A stretch of 64,000 bases of DNA from NCBI GenBank assembly GCA_947624375.1, contig CANQKD010000011.1:21402-85401 (forward strand). Reading direction: 5' to 3'. Position numbers and translations under genes: made by a program. Source of the stretch: an uncultured Clostridia bacterium. GTDB taxonomy: Bacteria > Bacillota > Clostridia > Oscillospirales > Ruminococcaceae. Below the pieces are notes generated by a model. The model saw nothing but the letters and a program-made list of their open reading frames with translations, was not told the origin of the DNA and searched no databases. Below are positions 1 through 6,828 of this stretch, piece after piece. Position 1 is the stretch's first letter; each line of letters starts with the position of its first letter.

Positions 1-1556
1 TCTGTTATAAATCTCTCGCAGTTGGCAAGGGTCTGTTTTCTAATATAATGCTCGGGTACTAAGTCATAGTAAGACCTGGTGACTTCTATATAATAGCCGA
101 AAACTCTGTTATAGCCTATTTTAAGGTTCTTGATGCCTGTGGCCTCTTTTTCTTTGTTTTCGATATTTTTTATGATGTCCTTGCCGCCGTCTATAATACT
201 GCGCAGGCTGTCAAGCTCCTGATTGAAGCCGTCTTTGATAACTCCGCCGTCTTTGATATTAGCCGAGGGTTCATCGACTATGGCGTTCTCTACAAGATTG
301 GAAACGGCTTCTAAAGTTGAAATGCCGCCGTTTATCTCACAAAGAAGTTTTGACTTAAAGCCGGAGAGCATGTCTTTTATAGCAGGCAGACGCAGCGCGG
401 TGAGTGACAATGCTTTCAGATCGCGCGGCGAGGCTGTTTTATACATTACTCTTGTCATAAGGCGCTCGAGGTCATAAACGCCGCTGAGCTGGCTGGTAAG
501 TTCTCCGAGCTCTACTGCCGAACGGGTGAGTTCTTCGACGGCATCTAGTCTTGCGATAATTTTTGCAGGGTTCACAAGCGGCTGCTCGAGGTAGCTTTTC
601 AAAAGGCGCTTGCCCATTGAAGTTTTGGTACTGTCAAGCACCCAGAGAAGGCTTCCCTTTTTCTCCTTATTTCGCAGAGTTTCGGTTATTTCAAGGTTGC
701 GCCTTGCGGTGAAGCCTATTGTCATTATGGGGTCGCTGTCGTGGGTGGTGATAGATGAAAACCTGCCGACCGCGGCTCTCTGGGTCTCTCCTATATAGGA
801 AAAAAGGCCGCAGACACACTTTGCGGCTATGGTATCGGCTTTAAGACCGAGATCTTCTATACTATTTACAGAAAACTGCTTTGCTGTACTCTCTGCCCCA
901 CGCTCTATAGAAAAATCATCTTCACTTAAAAGAGAGACTGCGGCTTTCAGCTTATCTTTAACAAAGTCGCTGACGGACTTCATTGCAAGATAGTAGTCGT
1001 TTATAAGTATCTCTGACGGGGAAAAGCGCGAAAATTCGTTGATTATCTCGTTCGCCATATCATTTCCCGAAAAGTTGAAAAGGTGCACTTCGCCCGTTGA
1101 GATATCTGCAAAACACAAAGCGCACTCTTTGGCTTTTGCATAGAAAGAGCAGAGATAGTTATTGCTGGTTTCGTCAAGCAGGCTGCTTTCTATAAGAGTA
1201 CCGGGGGTAACAACGCGCACTATCTCGCGCTTTACCAGACCTTTTGCAAGCGCGGGGTCTTCCATCTGCTCACATATAGCTACCATGAAGCCTTTTTCTA
1301 TAAGCTTTTTAAGATACAGATCGCAGGCATGGTAAGGCACGCCGCACATGGGGGCGCGCTCGTCAAGACCGCAGTCACGCCCTGTAAGGGTAAGATCAAG
1401 CTCTTTAGAGACGGTCACGGCATCTTCAAAGAACATTTCATAAAAGTCGCCGAGGCGGTAGAAAAGAATATGCTTTTCATACTTTTTCTTTATTATAGCG
1501 TACTGCTTCATCATAGGCGACAGCTGTTCTATATCTACATCTGCAAGTCTTAACAA
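1..1556 (-). CDS. mutS: DNA mismatch repair ATPase MutS, N-terminal part (cut by window edge)
   Basis: MutS recognises base mismatches and small loops after replication and recruits MutL. About 518 residues are present, covering the mismatch-recognition domain, the connector, and much of the core/lever region; the C-terminal ATPase lies beyond position 1. The recognition motif GDFYEMFFEDA near residue 35 contains the Phe-x-Glu that stacks on the mismatch. The start is a TTG at 1556-1554, chosen because GGAGGTG lies about six bases upstream and the protein then begins MLRLADVDIEQLSP, as MutS proteins do. It lies 34 bases downstream of the YlbF/YmcA-like gene and two genes downstream of miaB, an arrangement like Bacillus ymcB-ymcA-(cotE)-mutS, so it is probably transcribed from the miaB promoter. 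The call is firm; only the missing C-terminus is unknown. Confidence 0.96.
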   Translation of the reverse strand, partial: MLRLADVDIEQLSPMMKQYAIIKKKYEKHILFYRLGDFYEMFFEDAVTVSKELDLTLTGRDCGLDERAPMCGVPYHACDLYLKKLIEKGFMVAICEQMEDPALAKGLVKREIVRVVTPGTLIESSLLDETSNNYLCSFYAKAKECALCFADISTGEVHLFNFSGNDMANEIINEFSRFSPSEILINDYYLAMKSVSDFVKDKLKAAVSLLSEDDFSIERGAESTAKQFSVNSIEDLGLKADTIAAKCVCGLFSYIGETQRAAVGRFSSITTHDSDPIMTIGFTARRNLEITETLRNKEKKGSLLWVLDSTKTSMGKRLLKSYLEQPLVNPAKIIARLDAVEELTRSAVELGELTSQLSGVYDLERLMTRVMYKTASPRDLKALSLTALRLPAIKDMLSGFKSKLLCEINGGISTLEAVSNLVENAIVDEPSANIKDGGVIKDGFNQELDSLRSIIDGGKDIIKNIENKEKEATGIKNLKIGYNRVFGYYIEVTRSYYDLVPEHYIRKQTLANCERFIT

Positions 1557-1590
1557 GAAAACACCTCCAAACGCTGTTTAATGTGCTTTT

Positions 1591-2007
1591 TTAGTGGCAG
1601 CCGCCGCAGGTCGCGCAGCTTCCGCCGCATGATGACGGCTGCTCTTCGGGGCAGGTCATCGGGTCTTCGCCGTTGGCTGACATGGTTATTATGAAGTTGA
1701 TGGAATTGAGAAGTTTATCCATGGCATCCTTGGCATCGTTAAAGCGCACCATGTTCTCATTTTTCATTATTTTTCCGTATATTTCCCTCATATCTTCATC
1801 GAGCTTTTTCATAAGCTCTTTATCCTGCTCAACCTCGTTTTTCTGCATTTGCTGACTATACTTCATTCTGACGATATTAAATTCGCCGATGAGGTTCTGA
1901 AGCTCTGTGTCCTGGTCGTTTGTCTGCTTTGCGAGGTTATACGCGATATATCTGTCGTCGCACTGCAAAGCTCTGCCCAATTCTCTTGTAAGTTCGATAA
2001 CTGTCAT
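1591..2007 (-). CDS. YlbF/YmcA (RicF/RicA) family protein with cysteine-rich tail
   Basis: This 138-residue helical protein matches the Com_YlbF family. In Bacillus, YlbF, YmcA and YaaT form an Fe-S-containing complex that affects mRNA processing with RNase Y, and through it competence, biofilm and sporulation. Residues 1-105 are charged and predicted helical, with the typical start MTVIELTRELGRAL. The last 20 residues carry five cysteines and a final histidine (CGGSCATCGGCH), a likely Fe-S or metal site. AGAGGAG precedes the ATG. Position between miaB and mutS is that of ymcA in Bacillus, so it may be the YmcA paralogue, but the sequence alone does not let me choose between YmcA and YlbF. 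No YaaT partner is in the window. Confidence 0.85.
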   Translation of the reverse strand: MTVIELTRELGRALQCDDRYIAYNLAKQTNDQDTELQNLIGEFNIVRMKYSQQMQKNEVEQDKELMKKLDEDMREIYGKIMKNENMVRFNDAKDAMDKLLNSINFIITMSANGEDPMTCPEEQPSSCGGSCATCGGCH

Positions 2008-2043
2008 AAATATTACTCCTCTGAAAATTTATTTATGCTATGG

Positions 2044-3423
2044 TCAGAGCACTTCGCCAAGAAGCGCCCAGTTCATAGACTTTATTATTTTTACCTTTAC
2101 AAACGTATTTATAAGCCGCTCGCCGCCGTCAAACTCCACTATTATATTCTCGTCAGACTTGCCCGAAAGGCGGTTTTCGCCTGTTCTGCCCTTTTCGGTG
2201 GGAAGCACTGTGAGCGTTTTGCCTACAAACCTTTTGAGCCAATCTTCTGTTATTACCCTTTGCTCATCTAAAAGCTCACGCAGCAGCAGACCTTTTTGCT
2301 TATCGGAAACGTTATCTTCAAGCTCGGCTGCTTTTGTACCGGAGCGTTTAGAATACACATACGAAAAAATATTATCAAATTTAACGCGGTGCAAAAGTTT
2401 TTTTGTATCGCAAAATTGCTCATAAGTTTCGCCGGGAAATCCGACAATAATATCGGTAGTGAACGAAAAATCGGGATCTTTCGAGCGTGCATAATCAACT
2501 ATATCCAGATAATCGCGCGCGGTATAATGCCTGTTCATCTTTTTAAGTATCTCGTCACTTCCGGACTGCACGGGAAGATGCAGATGCTTGCAGACCTTAT
2601 CGAGCGACAAAACAGCATCTATAAGCTCTTTCCCGGCATCTTTGGGGTGGGAGCTTAAAAACCGTATGCGAAAATCGCCGTCTATGGCGTTTATTTTTTC
2701 AAGCAGCGATATAAAGCCATAGCCGTAGGAATTGACGTTCTGACCGAGAAGCGTTATTTCTTTGCAGCCGTTTTCAACAAGCTGTTTTACTTCATCGCAG
2801 ACAGCCGTTACTTCTCTGCTGCGCTCTCTGCCTCTGACATAAGGCACGATACAATAGGAGCAGAAGTTATTGCAGCCATACATTATAGGCACGCTTGCCC
2901 TTGCCTTATCGCTGCGATACTGTTTCATTTCCTCGGAAATAAGGTCGCCCTCGCTGTAGAGGCGGAGCACGCGGCTTTTTTCCGCAATGACTTTATAAAG
3001 CATATCGGGCAGCATTTTTGCGCCGTATGTGCCGAAAACTATATCAACAAACTTATAGCTTTCTTTTATGGTATCGACTACCTGCTGCTGCTGAGTCATA
3101 CAGCCGCACACGCATATTATGAGATCGCTGTTTTGCTCTTTGAGCTTTTTGAAGATACCGAGGTTGCCGAAGACTCTGTCGTGCGCGTTTTCTCTGACGG
3201 CGCAGGTATTTAAGACTATAAGGTCGGCGTTTTCGGGCTTATCGGTAAACGTATAGCCGCAGCCGCTGAGTATGCCCATTATCTTCTCGCTGTCGCTGAC
3301 GTTCTGGGCGCAGCCGTAGGTATGGATATAGCAGGCAGGCTGATTTGGATATGTATCTGCCAGAAGCTGGCGAAGTTTTTCTTCCGAAAGGCTCGGCACA
3401 CAAGATATAGAAAGATTTTTCAA
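2044..3423 (-). CDS. miaB: tRNA-2-methylthio-N6-dimethylallyladenosine synthase MiaB
   Basis: MiaB is a radical-SAM methylthiotransferase that adds a methylthio group to i6A37 of tRNAs reading UNN codons. The 459 residues show the N-terminal UPF0004 domain with its three cluster cysteines (HTYGCAQNVSDSE, NTCAVRENA, CVCGCMTQQ), the radical-SAM motif CNNFCSYC in a YGCNNFCSYCIVPYVRGRE context, and a C-terminal TRAM domain of about 65 residues. Length is normal. The start is a TTG at 3423 preceded by GGGGAAC; the reading MKNLSISC begins there. It is the first gene of a minus-strand group with the YlbF/YmcA-like gene and mutS and has a clear promoter upstream. I separate it from MtaB and RimO by the HTYGCAQN and VRENA signatures and by the gene order. 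Confidence 0.95.
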   Translation of the reverse strand: MKNLSISCVPSLSEEKLRQLLADTYPNQPACYIHTYGCAQNVSDSEKIMGILSGCGYTFTDKPENADLIVLNTCAVRENAHDRVFGNLGIFKKLKEQNSDLIICVCGCMTQQQQVVDTIKESYKFVDIVFGTYGAKMLPDMLYKVIAEKSRVLRLYSEGDLISEEMKQYRSDKARASVPIMYGCNNFCSYCIVPYVRGRERSREVTAVCDEVKQLVENGCKEITLLGQNVNSYGYGFISLLEKINAIDGDFRIRFLSSHPKDAGKELIDAVLSLDKVCKHLHLPVQSGSDEILKKMNRHYTARDYLDIVDYARSKDPDFSFTTDIIVGFPGETYEQFCDTKKLLHRVKFDNIFSYVYSKRSGTKAAELEDNVSDKQKGLLLRELLDEQRVITEDWLKRFVGKTLTVLPTEKGRTGENRLSGKSDENIIVEFDGGERLINTFVKVKIIKSMNWALLGEVL

Positions 3424-3455
3424 AAGAGTTCCCCTTTTTTATCACATATAGTATT

Positions 3456-3484
3456 ATTATATCACAAACGCGCACGCATTGCAA
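3456..3484 (-). promoter_or_regulatory. Sigma-A-type promoter for miaB
   Basis: Read on the minus strand, TTGCAA (3484-3479) and TATAAT (3461-3456) are separated by exactly 17 bases, and the -10 ends about 33 bases before the miaB TTG start. It probably drives miaB, the YlbF/YmcA-like gene and mutS. Confidence 0.8.
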
Positions 3485-3570
3485 GACCTGAAAGACATAT
3501 TTTTTGACAAAAAACGCCGCAGCAACACACAAAGGTTTTAAGTCTTGTCAAGAAAAGAAAAGTTTTCGGT

Positions 3571-3592
3571 TGACCCTTTTTCAAAAGGGTCA
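3571..3592. repeat. Perfect palindromic hairpin (10-bp stem)
   Basis: TGACCCTTTT (3571-3580), a TC spacer, then AAAAGGGTCA (3583-3592) form a perfect 10-bp inverted repeat. There is no T-tract after it on either strand, so it is not an obvious terminator. Confidence 0.8.
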
Positions 3593-3604
3593 TCATGGGT
3601 CATA

Positions 3605-3622
3605 GCGTATGCAAGCATACGC
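3605..3622. repeat. Perfect hairpin with CAAG loop
   Basis: GCGTATG, loop CAAG, CATACGC: a perfect 7-bp stem. It shares its loop sequence with the hairpin at 4003-4022, although the stem sequences differ. Confidence 0.75.
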
Positions 3623-3743
3623 CGGGCGGAAAGCCCATTGTCGCCTGCGGTCGCTTGCGAACGCTACCGCAGCACGGCGAAAGCCCCTAACGGCAGGCGC
3701 GCCGCTATTAGAGGTAAGAAGTTAGATGTTAGAGGTTAGAAAT

Positions 3744-3768
3744 GGTTTTGCAACTTTTGTGCAAAACC
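3744..3768. repeat. Perfect 9-bp inverted repeat
   Basis: GGTTTTGCA (3744-3752) and TGCAAAACC (3760-3768) flank a seven-base loop. It follows the degenerate GTTAGA-type tract. Confidence 0.75.
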
Positions 3769-3820
3769 GTTCTTTCTGCGGTTCAGATAGAAGCAAGAGG
3801 CAAGATGTTTGGACTTATCT

Positions 3821-3843
3821 GTACTGCGGATATTCCGCAGTAC
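3821..3843. repeat. Perfect 10-bp hairpin
   Basis: GTACTGCGGA, loop TAT, TCCGCAGTAC: all ten pairs are Watson-Crick. No T-tract follows. Confidence 0.8.
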
Positions 3844-4002
3844 GTTGTAAATCAATTTCCTGCACTACTGACCTCTTTTTCCTTGTAAACAAAACCTATG
3901 CGTATTTCTCTCTTTAGCCTCCTCCACAAAGCTACGAAGTTCCGTGCGAAGAGGTCGCGACATTTCACCAAGGCGCAGCGCGTGGTCGTAGGTGTCGGGT
4001 AC

Positions 4003-4022
4003 AGCGGTCGCAAGCGACCGCT
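4003..4022. repeat. Perfect hairpin with CAAG loop
   Basis: AGCGGTCG, loop CAAG, CGACCGCT: a perfect 8-bp stem with the same loop as the 3605-3622 hairpin. It lies just before the large inverted repeat. Confidence 0.78.
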
Positions 4023-4032
4023 TAAAGAGAGC

Positions 4033-4118
4033 GCGAGGGGAAAACCTTAGGGAAGGGAGTGGAGCGCGCGCCCTGCCTTGCAGATACACTCCCTATATCC
4101 CTATGGTTTTCCCCTCGC
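4033..4118. repeat. Large inverted repeat, about 28 bp paired with one bulge
   Basis: The left arm (4033-4061, beginning GCGAGGGGAAAACC) pairs with the right arm (4087-4118, ending GGTTTTCCCCTCGC). Aligning them gives 14 perfect pairs, one mismatch, six pairs, a three-base bulge (TAT on one side), then eight pairs, around a 25-base GC-rich loop. No T-tract follows either arm closely. An insertion-type element (MITE-like) or a structured RNA are both possible. Confidence 0.8.
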
Positions 4119-4174
4119 ATAAAATGTACAAAAGTGGCAGCCTGCTCAAAATGAGAAGATAGCCAAATTACGCC

Positions 4175-4222
4175 GGAGCGGTGAACTGCTCCGCAGGCTT
4201 GCGCGTAAGCGCGAATAAAATC
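4175..4222. repeat. Two-hairpin repeat element, copy 1 (with 32-base direct repeat 4191-4222)
   Basis: GGAGC (4175-4179) and GCTCC (4188-4192) enclose GGTGAACT. A second small hairpin follows, GCGC-GTAA-GCGC. The 32 bases 4191-4222 (starting CCGCAGGCTTGCGCG, ending AATAAAATC) recur exactly at 4258-4289. A related element with the same GGTGAAC loop region and GCGCGTAAGCGC hairpin is at 19960-20017. Confidence 0.75.
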
Positions 4223-4257
4223 TCGAAAATTGTCGAAAATTATGTGCTAAAGAAATA

Positions 4258-4289
4258 CCGCAGGCTTGCGCGTAAGCGCGAATAAAATC
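4258..4289. repeat. Exact 32-base direct repeat, copy 2
   Basis: It is identical to 4191-4222, start-to-start distance 67 bases, and includes the GCGC-GTAA-GCGC hairpin. It ends six bases after the ackA stop codon, so it may lie in the ackA 3' untranslated region. There are only two copies here, so it is not a CRISPR array. Confidence 0.8.
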
Positions 4290-4295
4290 AATATA

Positions 4296-5498
4296 TCACT
4301 TACCCTCGTTAACGATAGCAAGCGTATCTCTTGCGATAAGAAGTTCTTCGTTGGTGGGCACTACCCAGACTTCTGTCTTTGAATCGGGTGTGGAGATCTT
4401 AACAAGCTTGCCCCTGGTGCTGCGGTTAAGTTCCTTGTCTATCTTGATGCCGAAATAGTCCATACCTGTGCAGACGCCCTCTCTTACTTCCCACGAGTTC
4501 TCGCCTATACCGCCTGTGAACAGCACTGCATCTAAACCATTCATTACCGCTGCATATGAGCCGATATACTTTTGTATCTCGTAATTGAGCATATCATCTG
4601 CGAGCAGGGCTTTTTCATCGCCCTCGTTGGCGGCAGACTGAACATCACGGTTATCGCTGCTGCCTGTAAGACCTAAAAAGCCCGACTTTTTATTGAGGTA
4701 ATCGCTCATCTCGGACGGTGAAAGACCGAGCTTTTTAGCTACAAAGGTAACTGCCGAGGGGTCAACTGCGCCCGAACGGGTACCCATTATAACGCCGTCA
4801 AGCGGTGTAAAGCCCATAGATGTATCTACCGACTTGCCGCCGTCTATAGCGGTTATTGAAGAGCCGTTGCCGAGGTGGCAGGAAACTATCTTGAGATCCT
4901 TGACGTCCTTGCCCATGGCTCTTGCAAGCTCTGAAGCTACAAATCTGTGAGATGTGCCGTGGAAGCCGTATTTTCTTACATGGAACTTTTCATAACACTC
5001 ATACGGCATACCGAACATAAACGCCTTGGGGGGCATGGTCTGGTGGAATGCGGTATCGAAAACAACTACCTGCGGTGTACCCTCGGGAATGACCTTTTTG
5101 CAGGCTCTTAAAGCGAGCGCGTGAGGGTGGTTATGCACGGGTGCAAGCTCTGCAAGGTCGTCTATCTGGTCGATTATTTCATCTGTAACAAGGCAGGAAT
5201 GATCGAAAATATCGGCGCCCTGTACTATTCTGTGACCTACCGCTGAGATCTCGGACATGGAGTCTATTACCTTGGTCTCGCCGCTTGTGAGCACCTCAAC
5301 GAGCTTTTCAAAAGCCTCGGTATGGGTGGGAAAATCACAGTCTGCCTCGAATTTTCTGCCGTCGCCCGTTTTAGCAACTATGTGACCGCCGATGCCTATC
5401 CTGTCGCAGTTCCCTTTTGCTATAACTTCTTCGTTGGTCATATCAAGAAGCTGATATTTGAGTGATGAGCTGCCTGCGTTTACTACAAGTATTTTCAT
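4296..5498 (-). CDS. ackA: Acetate kinase
   Basis: AckA interconverts acetate + ATP and acetyl phosphate + ADP, usually working with Pta to make ATP during fermentation. The 400 residues are the usual length. The N-terminus MKILVVNAGSSSLKYQLL carries the phosphate-binding NAGSSS loop; further landmarks are GHRIVQGA, FDTAFHQTMP, the HLGNGSS motif, MGTRSGAVDPS and the nucleotide-site FTGGIGENS. AAGGAG lies seven bases before the ATG. No pta is in the window. It is divergent from tmcAL, whose product consumes acetate and ATP. It appears to be a single-gene transcript, with repeat elements beginning just after its stop. Confidence 0.98.
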   Translation of the reverse strand: MKILVVNAGSSSLKYQLLDMTNEEVIAKGNCDRIGIGGHIVAKTGDGRKFEADCDFPTHTEAFEKLVEVLTSGETKVIDSMSEISAVGHRIVQGADIFDHSCLVTDEIIDQIDDLAELAPVHNHPHALALRACKKVIPEGTPQVVVFDTAFHQTMPPKAFMFGMPYECYEKFHVRKYGFHGTSHRFVASELARAMGKDVKDLKIVSCHLGNGSSITAIDGGKSVDTSMGFTPLDGVIMGTRSGAVDPSAVTFVAKKLGLSPSEMSDYLNKKSGFLGLTGSSDNRDVQSAANEGDEKALLADDMLNYEIQKYIGSYAAVMNGLDAVLFTGGIGENSWEVREGVCTGMDYFGIKIDKELNRSTRGKLVKISTPDSKTEVWVVPTNEELLIARDTLAIVNEGK

Positions 5499-5547
5499 TG
5501 TACTTCTCCTTACGTTTATTTGATTTTGTCCTTTGGCAAAGTTTTAC

Positions 5548-5576
5548 TTGACAATGCCCTATCTTTATTATATTAT
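5548..5576 (+). promoter_or_regulatory. Sigma-A-type promoter for tmcAL
   Basis: TTGACA (5548-5553) and TATTAT (5571-5576) are 17 bases apart, 74 bases before the tmcAL ATG. The -35 is a perfect consensus. Confidence 0.75.
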
Positions 5577-5598
5577 AACATTATGACGAAAATTTCAA
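5567..5598 (-). promoter_or_regulatory. Possible ackA promoter overlapping the tmcAL promoter
   Basis: On the minus strand TTGAAA (5598-5593) is followed by two overlapping TATAAT boxes (5577-5572 and 5572-5567). The spacers are 15 and 20 bases, neither ideal. The -10 boxes overlap the -10 of the tmcAL promoter, so the two divergent transcripts may compete. Confidence 0.45.
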
Positions 5599-5649
5599 GT
5601 GTTTTGCGAGAATTTTCTTCAAATATTTTTTAAAAAGGCGGCAAAAGTA

Positions 5650-6828
5650 ATGGCAGTCGGCAGGAAAGTTGCGGCAATAATCGCAGAATATGACCCTTTT
5701 CACAACGGGCACAGATACCACATAGAAAAAACGCGCGAAAACGGTGCGACTCACATAATCGCGATAATGAGCGGAGCTTTCACGCAGCGCGGTGATGTTG
5801 CCCTGCACGACAAGCATTTCAGGGCGAGGCAGGCGGTGCTTGGCGGCGCTGATTTAGTGATAGAGCTGCCCTACCCTTTTTGCTGCTCGTGCGCAGAAGT
5901 TTTTGCAGGCAGCGCCATAAGCATTGCGGACAGGCTGGGCGTGGTGGATGAGTTGTCGTTCGGGTGCGAGTGCGGTGATGTGGATATTTTAAAAAAATGC
6001 GCTGATATATCGCGCTCTCTGGCAGATGACAAGGACGTTGCGGCACTTGTTTCTTCGGGGTACAGCTACCCTGCGGCGCTCTCGGAAACAGTTTTGCAAA
6101 AGCACGGGAAAGATGCGGCTGACATATTCGGGCAGCCGAACAATGTGCTTGCGATAGAATACATAAAGGCTCTGAAAAAGCGCGAAAGCAGTATTACGCC
6201 GCTTGCTGTGACACGCTTTGGCGCGCCGCATGGTGGGGAGACTTTCTGCGATGGGATAGCGAGCGGTACGCAGATACGCAAAATGGCGCGCGCGGGGCAG
6301 GACACAACGGGTCTTTTGCCTTACACGGGTGAAGAAAGCGCAGTGTGCGACATTGAAAGAATAGGCGGTGCGATAATTCTGCGGCTGTTGCAGACGGTAC
6401 AAAGCGGAGAGTACAAAAATGTACCCGATCTTGACTATGAGCTGGCACAGAGGGTCACAAAATTTGCGGCTGCATCTGCTACACAAGAATACACCACGTT
6501 TGACGGGTTTATAAAGGCTGTAAAGTGCAAAAGCTTTACATATGCAAAGGCGGCGCGGGCGTTTGTAAATGCGTATTTAGGTGTTACTTACGAAGATATG
6601 AAGCGTGAACCTCAAGCGAGAGTGCTGGCATTCAACGAAAAGGGGCAAGGGCTTCTGAAAGAGATAAAAGAACGTTCGCGCGAGATAGAAGTGTACACTT
6701 CTCTTTCACAGCTTAGTGATAAAAGACTTGCATTTTTAGACGATATTTCGTGCCGTGCGCTGGCGATGTGCGCAGGAAAAGAATACAAAAGCGAATTTTG
6801 CAGAAAGTTTAAGGGAGCTGTTCTGTAG
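5650..6828 (+). CDS. tmcAL: tRNA(Met) cytidine acetate ligase TmcAL
   Basis: TmcAL (YlbM in Bacillus) acetylates the wobble cytidine of elongator tRNA-Met, using acetate and ATP through an acetyl-adenylate. The 392-residue protein begins MAVGRKVAAIIAEYDPFHNG; the HNGH motif at about residues 18-21 is the HIGH-type nucleotide-binding signature, and SGAFTQRGD follows as in the family. I chose the ATG at 5650 rather than an upstream in-frame codon at 5599, because family members start just before the IxEYNPFHNGH region; the ribosome site is weak. Its 3' end overlaps the deacetylase gene by 20 bases tail to tail. The adjacent acetate kinase makes or uses the same acetate pool, a suggestive but unproven link. 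Confidence 0.92.
   Translation: MAVGRKVAAIIAEYDPFHNGHRYHIEKTRENGATHIIAIMSGAFTQRGDVALHDKHFRARQAVLGGADLVIELPYPFCCSCAEVFAGSAISIADRLGVVDELSFGCECGDVDILKKCADISRSLADDKDVAALVSSGYSYPAALSETVLQKHGKDAADIFGQPNNVLAIEYIKALKKRESSITPLAVTRFGAPHGGETFCDGIASGTQIRKMARAGQDTTGLLPYTGEESAVCDIERIGGAIILRLLQTVQSGEYKNVPDLDYELAQRVTKFAAASATQEYTTFDGFIKAVKCKSFTYAKAARAFVNAYLGVTYEDMKREPQARVLAFNEKGQGLLKEIKERSREIEVYTSLSQLSDKRLAFLDDISCRALAMCAGKEYKSEFCRKFKGAVL

Larger units (their letters stand above)
3485..4295. other. Gene-free, hairpin-rich interval between miaB and ackA
   Basis: I see no convincing gene in these roughly 800 bases: the open frames are short, lack ribosome binding sites and give unfamiliar, Arg/Pro-rich peptides. 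The interval instead holds at least six perfect or near-perfect inverted repeats and a 32-base direct repeat, listed separately. It also has a short GTTAGA-type degenerate tandem tract at about 3708-3742. It lies between the divergent promoter side of miaB and the 3' end of ackA. It could be a cluster of decayed non-autonomous elements or a structured RNA region; the sequence does not decide. Confidence 0.7.

Noticed and set aside
3865..4089. Short minus-strand frame in the hairpin-rich interval
   Set aside because: It is 74 residues, Arg/Pro-rich, covers inverted repeats and lacks a convincing ribosome site.
4191..4289. Possible CRISPR-like direct repeats
   Set aside because: There are only two copies of the 32-base unit, with a 35-base spacer and no cas genes, and the unit also occurs in part elsewhere.
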